The notes beneath the pieces were generated by a model that did not search any database, had not been told where the DNA came from, and saw only the letters and a program-made list of their open reading frames with translations. 64,000 nt of DNA from assembly GCF_003367705.1 (NCBI RefSeq), contig NZ_CP031425.1, positions 1,736,001 to 1,800,000 of the forward strand, written 5' to 3'. The stretch is from Microbacterium foliorum. GTDB lineage: Bacteria > Actinomycetota > Actinomycetes > Actinomycetales > Microbacteriaceae. The translations under genes were made by a program, and so were the position numbers. Positions 62,361-64,000 of the stretch are shown here, one piece after another; positions within the stretch are counted from its first letter, which is position 1; every line of letters begins with the position of its first letter.

Positions 62361-63658
62361 AGCTCCGGCTCCCCCTTCGAGGCGGCCTGCTCGGCGGCGC
62401 TCTCGTCGGAGACGTCGTGCGCGAGCGCTTCGGCGTCGTACAGGTCGAAGTAGCGGGCGGCCGTGTCCATGTCCTTGTCGCCACGGCCCGACAGGCAGAT
62501 CGCCAGCACCGCGTCAGGACCCATCTCACGCCCCAGGCGCAGAGCCCCGGCGAGGGCATGCGCGGACTCGATCGCGGGGATGATCCCCTCGGTGCGGCTG
62601 AGCAGGCGCAGTGCCTGCATCGCCTCGTCGTCGGTGGCGGGGATGTACTCCGCACGGCCGATGTCGGCGAGCCAGGAGTGCTCGGGGCCGACGCCCGGGT
62701 AGTCGAGACCGGCCGAGATCGAGTGCGACTCGGTCGTCTGCCCATCGTCGTCCTGCAGCACGTAGGTCTTCGCGCCGTGCAGGATTCCCGGACGTCCGCG
62801 TTCGATCGATGCCGCGTGCCGCGGCGTGTCGACGCCGTCGCCCGCCGCCTCGACGCCATAGAGCTTCACGCCCTCGTCATCGAGGAACGCATCGAACATG
62901 CCGATCGCGTTCGAGCCGCCGCCGACGCAGGCGATCACCGCGTCGGGCAGTCGCCCGGTCTCGTCGAGCAGCTGCTGACGGGCCTCTTCGCCGATGATCT
63001 TCTGGAAGTCGCGCACCATCGCGGGGAACGGATGGGGCCCGGCCGCGGTGCCGAAGATGTAGTTGGTGGTCTCTACCGACGCGACCCAGTCCCGATAGGC
63101 GTCGTTGATCGCATCCTTGAGCGTGCGCGACCCCGAGGTGACCGGCACGACCTCTGCGCCGAGCAGCCGCATGCGGGCGACGTTGAGAGCCTGACGCTCG
63201 GTGTCGACCTCGCCCATGTAGATCGTGCACTCCAGGCCGAACAGAGCGGCGGCCGTCGCCGTCGCGACGCCGTGCTGACCGGCGCCGGTCTCGGCGATCA
63301 CGCGGGTCTTGCCGAGCCGCCGGGTCAGCAGCGCCTGTCCGAGCACGTTGTTGATCTTGTGCGACCCGGTGTGATTGAGGTCTTCGCGCTTGAGGAAGAC
63401 ACGGGCGCCGCCCGCGTGCTCGGCGAACCGCGCGACCTCGGTCAGCGGTGACGGGCGTCCGGCGTACGAGCTGAGCAGCGAGGCCAGCTCGTCGCGGAAT
63501 GCCGGGTCGACGATCGCGTCGGCGTACGCCGCCGAGAGCTCATCGATCGCGGCGATCAGCGACTCCGGCATGTAGCGCCCGCCGTACTCGCCGAAGAGAG
63601 GTCCGTGCTGGTCGCGCAGACTGCCTCCGGCCGTCGTTGCTCGCTCGGTGGGATGCAT
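62357..63658 (-). CDS. trpB: Tryptophan synthase beta subunit
   Basis: 433 residues. PLP enzyme condensing indole and serine. PLP lysine in [43 protein letters not shown], phosphate-binding [11 protein letters not shown], and late [23 protein letters not shown] 63658 (GGAGG upstream) overlaps the trpC stop; GTG 63661 is also possible. Confidence 0.97.
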   Translation of the reverse strand: MHPTERATTAGGSLRDQHGPLFGEYGGRYMPESLIAAIDELSAAYADAIVDPAFRDELASLLSSYAGRPSPLTEVARFAEHAGGARVFLKREDLNHTGSHKINNVLGQALLTRRLGKTRVIAETGAGQHGVATATAAALFGLECTIYMGEVDTERQALNVARMRLLGAEVVPVTSGSRTLKDAINDAYRDWVASVETTNYIFGTAAGPHPFPAMVRDFQKIIGEEARQQLLDETGRLPDAVIACVGGGSNAIGMFDAFLDDEGVKLYGVEAAGDGVDTPRHAASIERGRPGILHGAKTYVLQDDDGQTTESHSISAGLDYPGVGPEHSWLADIGRAEYIPATDDEAMQALRLLSRTEGIIPAIESAHALAGALRLGREMGPDAVLAICLSGRGDKDMDTAARYFDLYDAEALAHDVSDESAAEQAASKGEPEL

Positions 63659-64000
63659 CACGCCTCCAGGAAGCTCGTGAGAGTGGCGACCGGATCGCCC
63701 GTGACGAGCGCTTCTCCGATCAGGACGACGTCGGCACCCGCGGAGCGGTAGTGCGTGACGTCAGCGGGGGTGAGCACCGCGGACTCGGCGATCTTGATCG
63801 CGGAATCCGGGATGCGCTCGACCAGACGGCCGAAGAGGTCGCGGTCGAGTTCGAGGGTGGTGAGATCGCGGGCGTTGACGCCGATCAGGGGTGCACCGAG
63901 GTCGATGGCCACCTCGAGCTCGTCGGCCGAGTGGGTCTCGACGAGCGGGGTCATGCCGAGTTCGGTGACGAAGCCGAAGAGGTCCTCCAGCACCCGCCGG
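63658..64000 (-). CDS. trpC: Indole-3-glycerol phosphate synthase, partial (C-terminal part)
   Basis: The 5' part lies beyond the window. The visible 113 or so residues include [34 protein letters not shown] (catalytic Asn and Glu region), [31 protein letters not shown] (phosphate site) and the end of the TIM barrel. It makes indole-3-glycerol phosphate for TrpA. The stop overlaps trpB, so the order is trpC-trpB-trpA. Confidence 0.95.
   Translation of the reverse strand, partial: RRVLEDLFGFVTELGMTPLVETHSADELEVAIDLGAPLIGVNARDLTTLELDRDLFGRLVERIPDSAIKIAESAVLTPADVTHYRSAGADVVLIGEALVTGDPVATLTSFLEA

Overview
This window looks like chromosomal DNA from a high-GC actinobacterium of the Microbacteriaceae, most likely Microbacterium or a close relative. 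That is an inference from gene content (RbpA, PafB/PafC, a HelY-type helicase, ANTAR regulator, TatA next to TatC), strong GC bias at third codon positions, and many genes whose -10 box lies only 6-7 nt before the start codon, as in leaderless transcription. I ran no database search.

Layout. (1) 1-~10540 is accessory DNA. It holds a complete IS3-family element (42-1302) that has cut the 3' end off a nuclease-like/leucine-repeat gene, a minus-strand run of small membrane and hypothetical genes (3006-6205), a stretch of gene remnants (6206-7012), and a two-gene plus-strand unit: a GHKL ATPase fused to a Shedu-like PD-(D/E)XK nuclease (7099-9066) followed by an unknown protein (9160-10311). The island ends in an rRNA/tRNA methyltransferase gene that has lost its 5' half (10540-10983). 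(2) 11029-36606 is mostly core: helicase, iron-transporter/ferritin fusion, tRNA-Leu(GAG), M20 peptidase, UppP, PAC2 protein, then a plus-strand block HAD phosphatase - TrmI - FKBP lipoprotein - PafB - PafC - TatA - TatC - HelY - Lnt, then RbpA, GDPD, SPFH/NfeD, an SDR, a DUF308 protein, an AraC-VOC-UvrA-like cluster and a methyltransferase. (3) 36760-46948 is a metabolic/accessory-core stretch: CGNR regulator with a divergent hydrolase, GNATs, VOC, two MFS transporters, an SGNH hydrolase overlapping a formylglycine-enzyme-like protein, an LLM oxidoreductase and a DUF885 peptidase. (4) 47031-64000 is housekeeping: PolA, thioesterase, GNAT, ANTAR regulator, tRNA-Leu(CAA), pyruvate kinase, glutamate synthase (gltBD), Lgt and the end of the trp operon (trpC', trpB, trpA).

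How the genes work together. lgt and lnt carry out the first and last steps of lipoprotein maturation, and the FKBP lipoprotein is a likely substrate. gltBD, pyk and trpCBA cover nitrogen, carbon and tryptophan metabolism. The block around pafBC-tatAC-helY keeps the order known from mycobacteria, but the Pup-proteasome genes normally found between trmI and pafB are absent here. The most novel-looking content is the ATPase-nuclease pair in the island, a candidate defence system.
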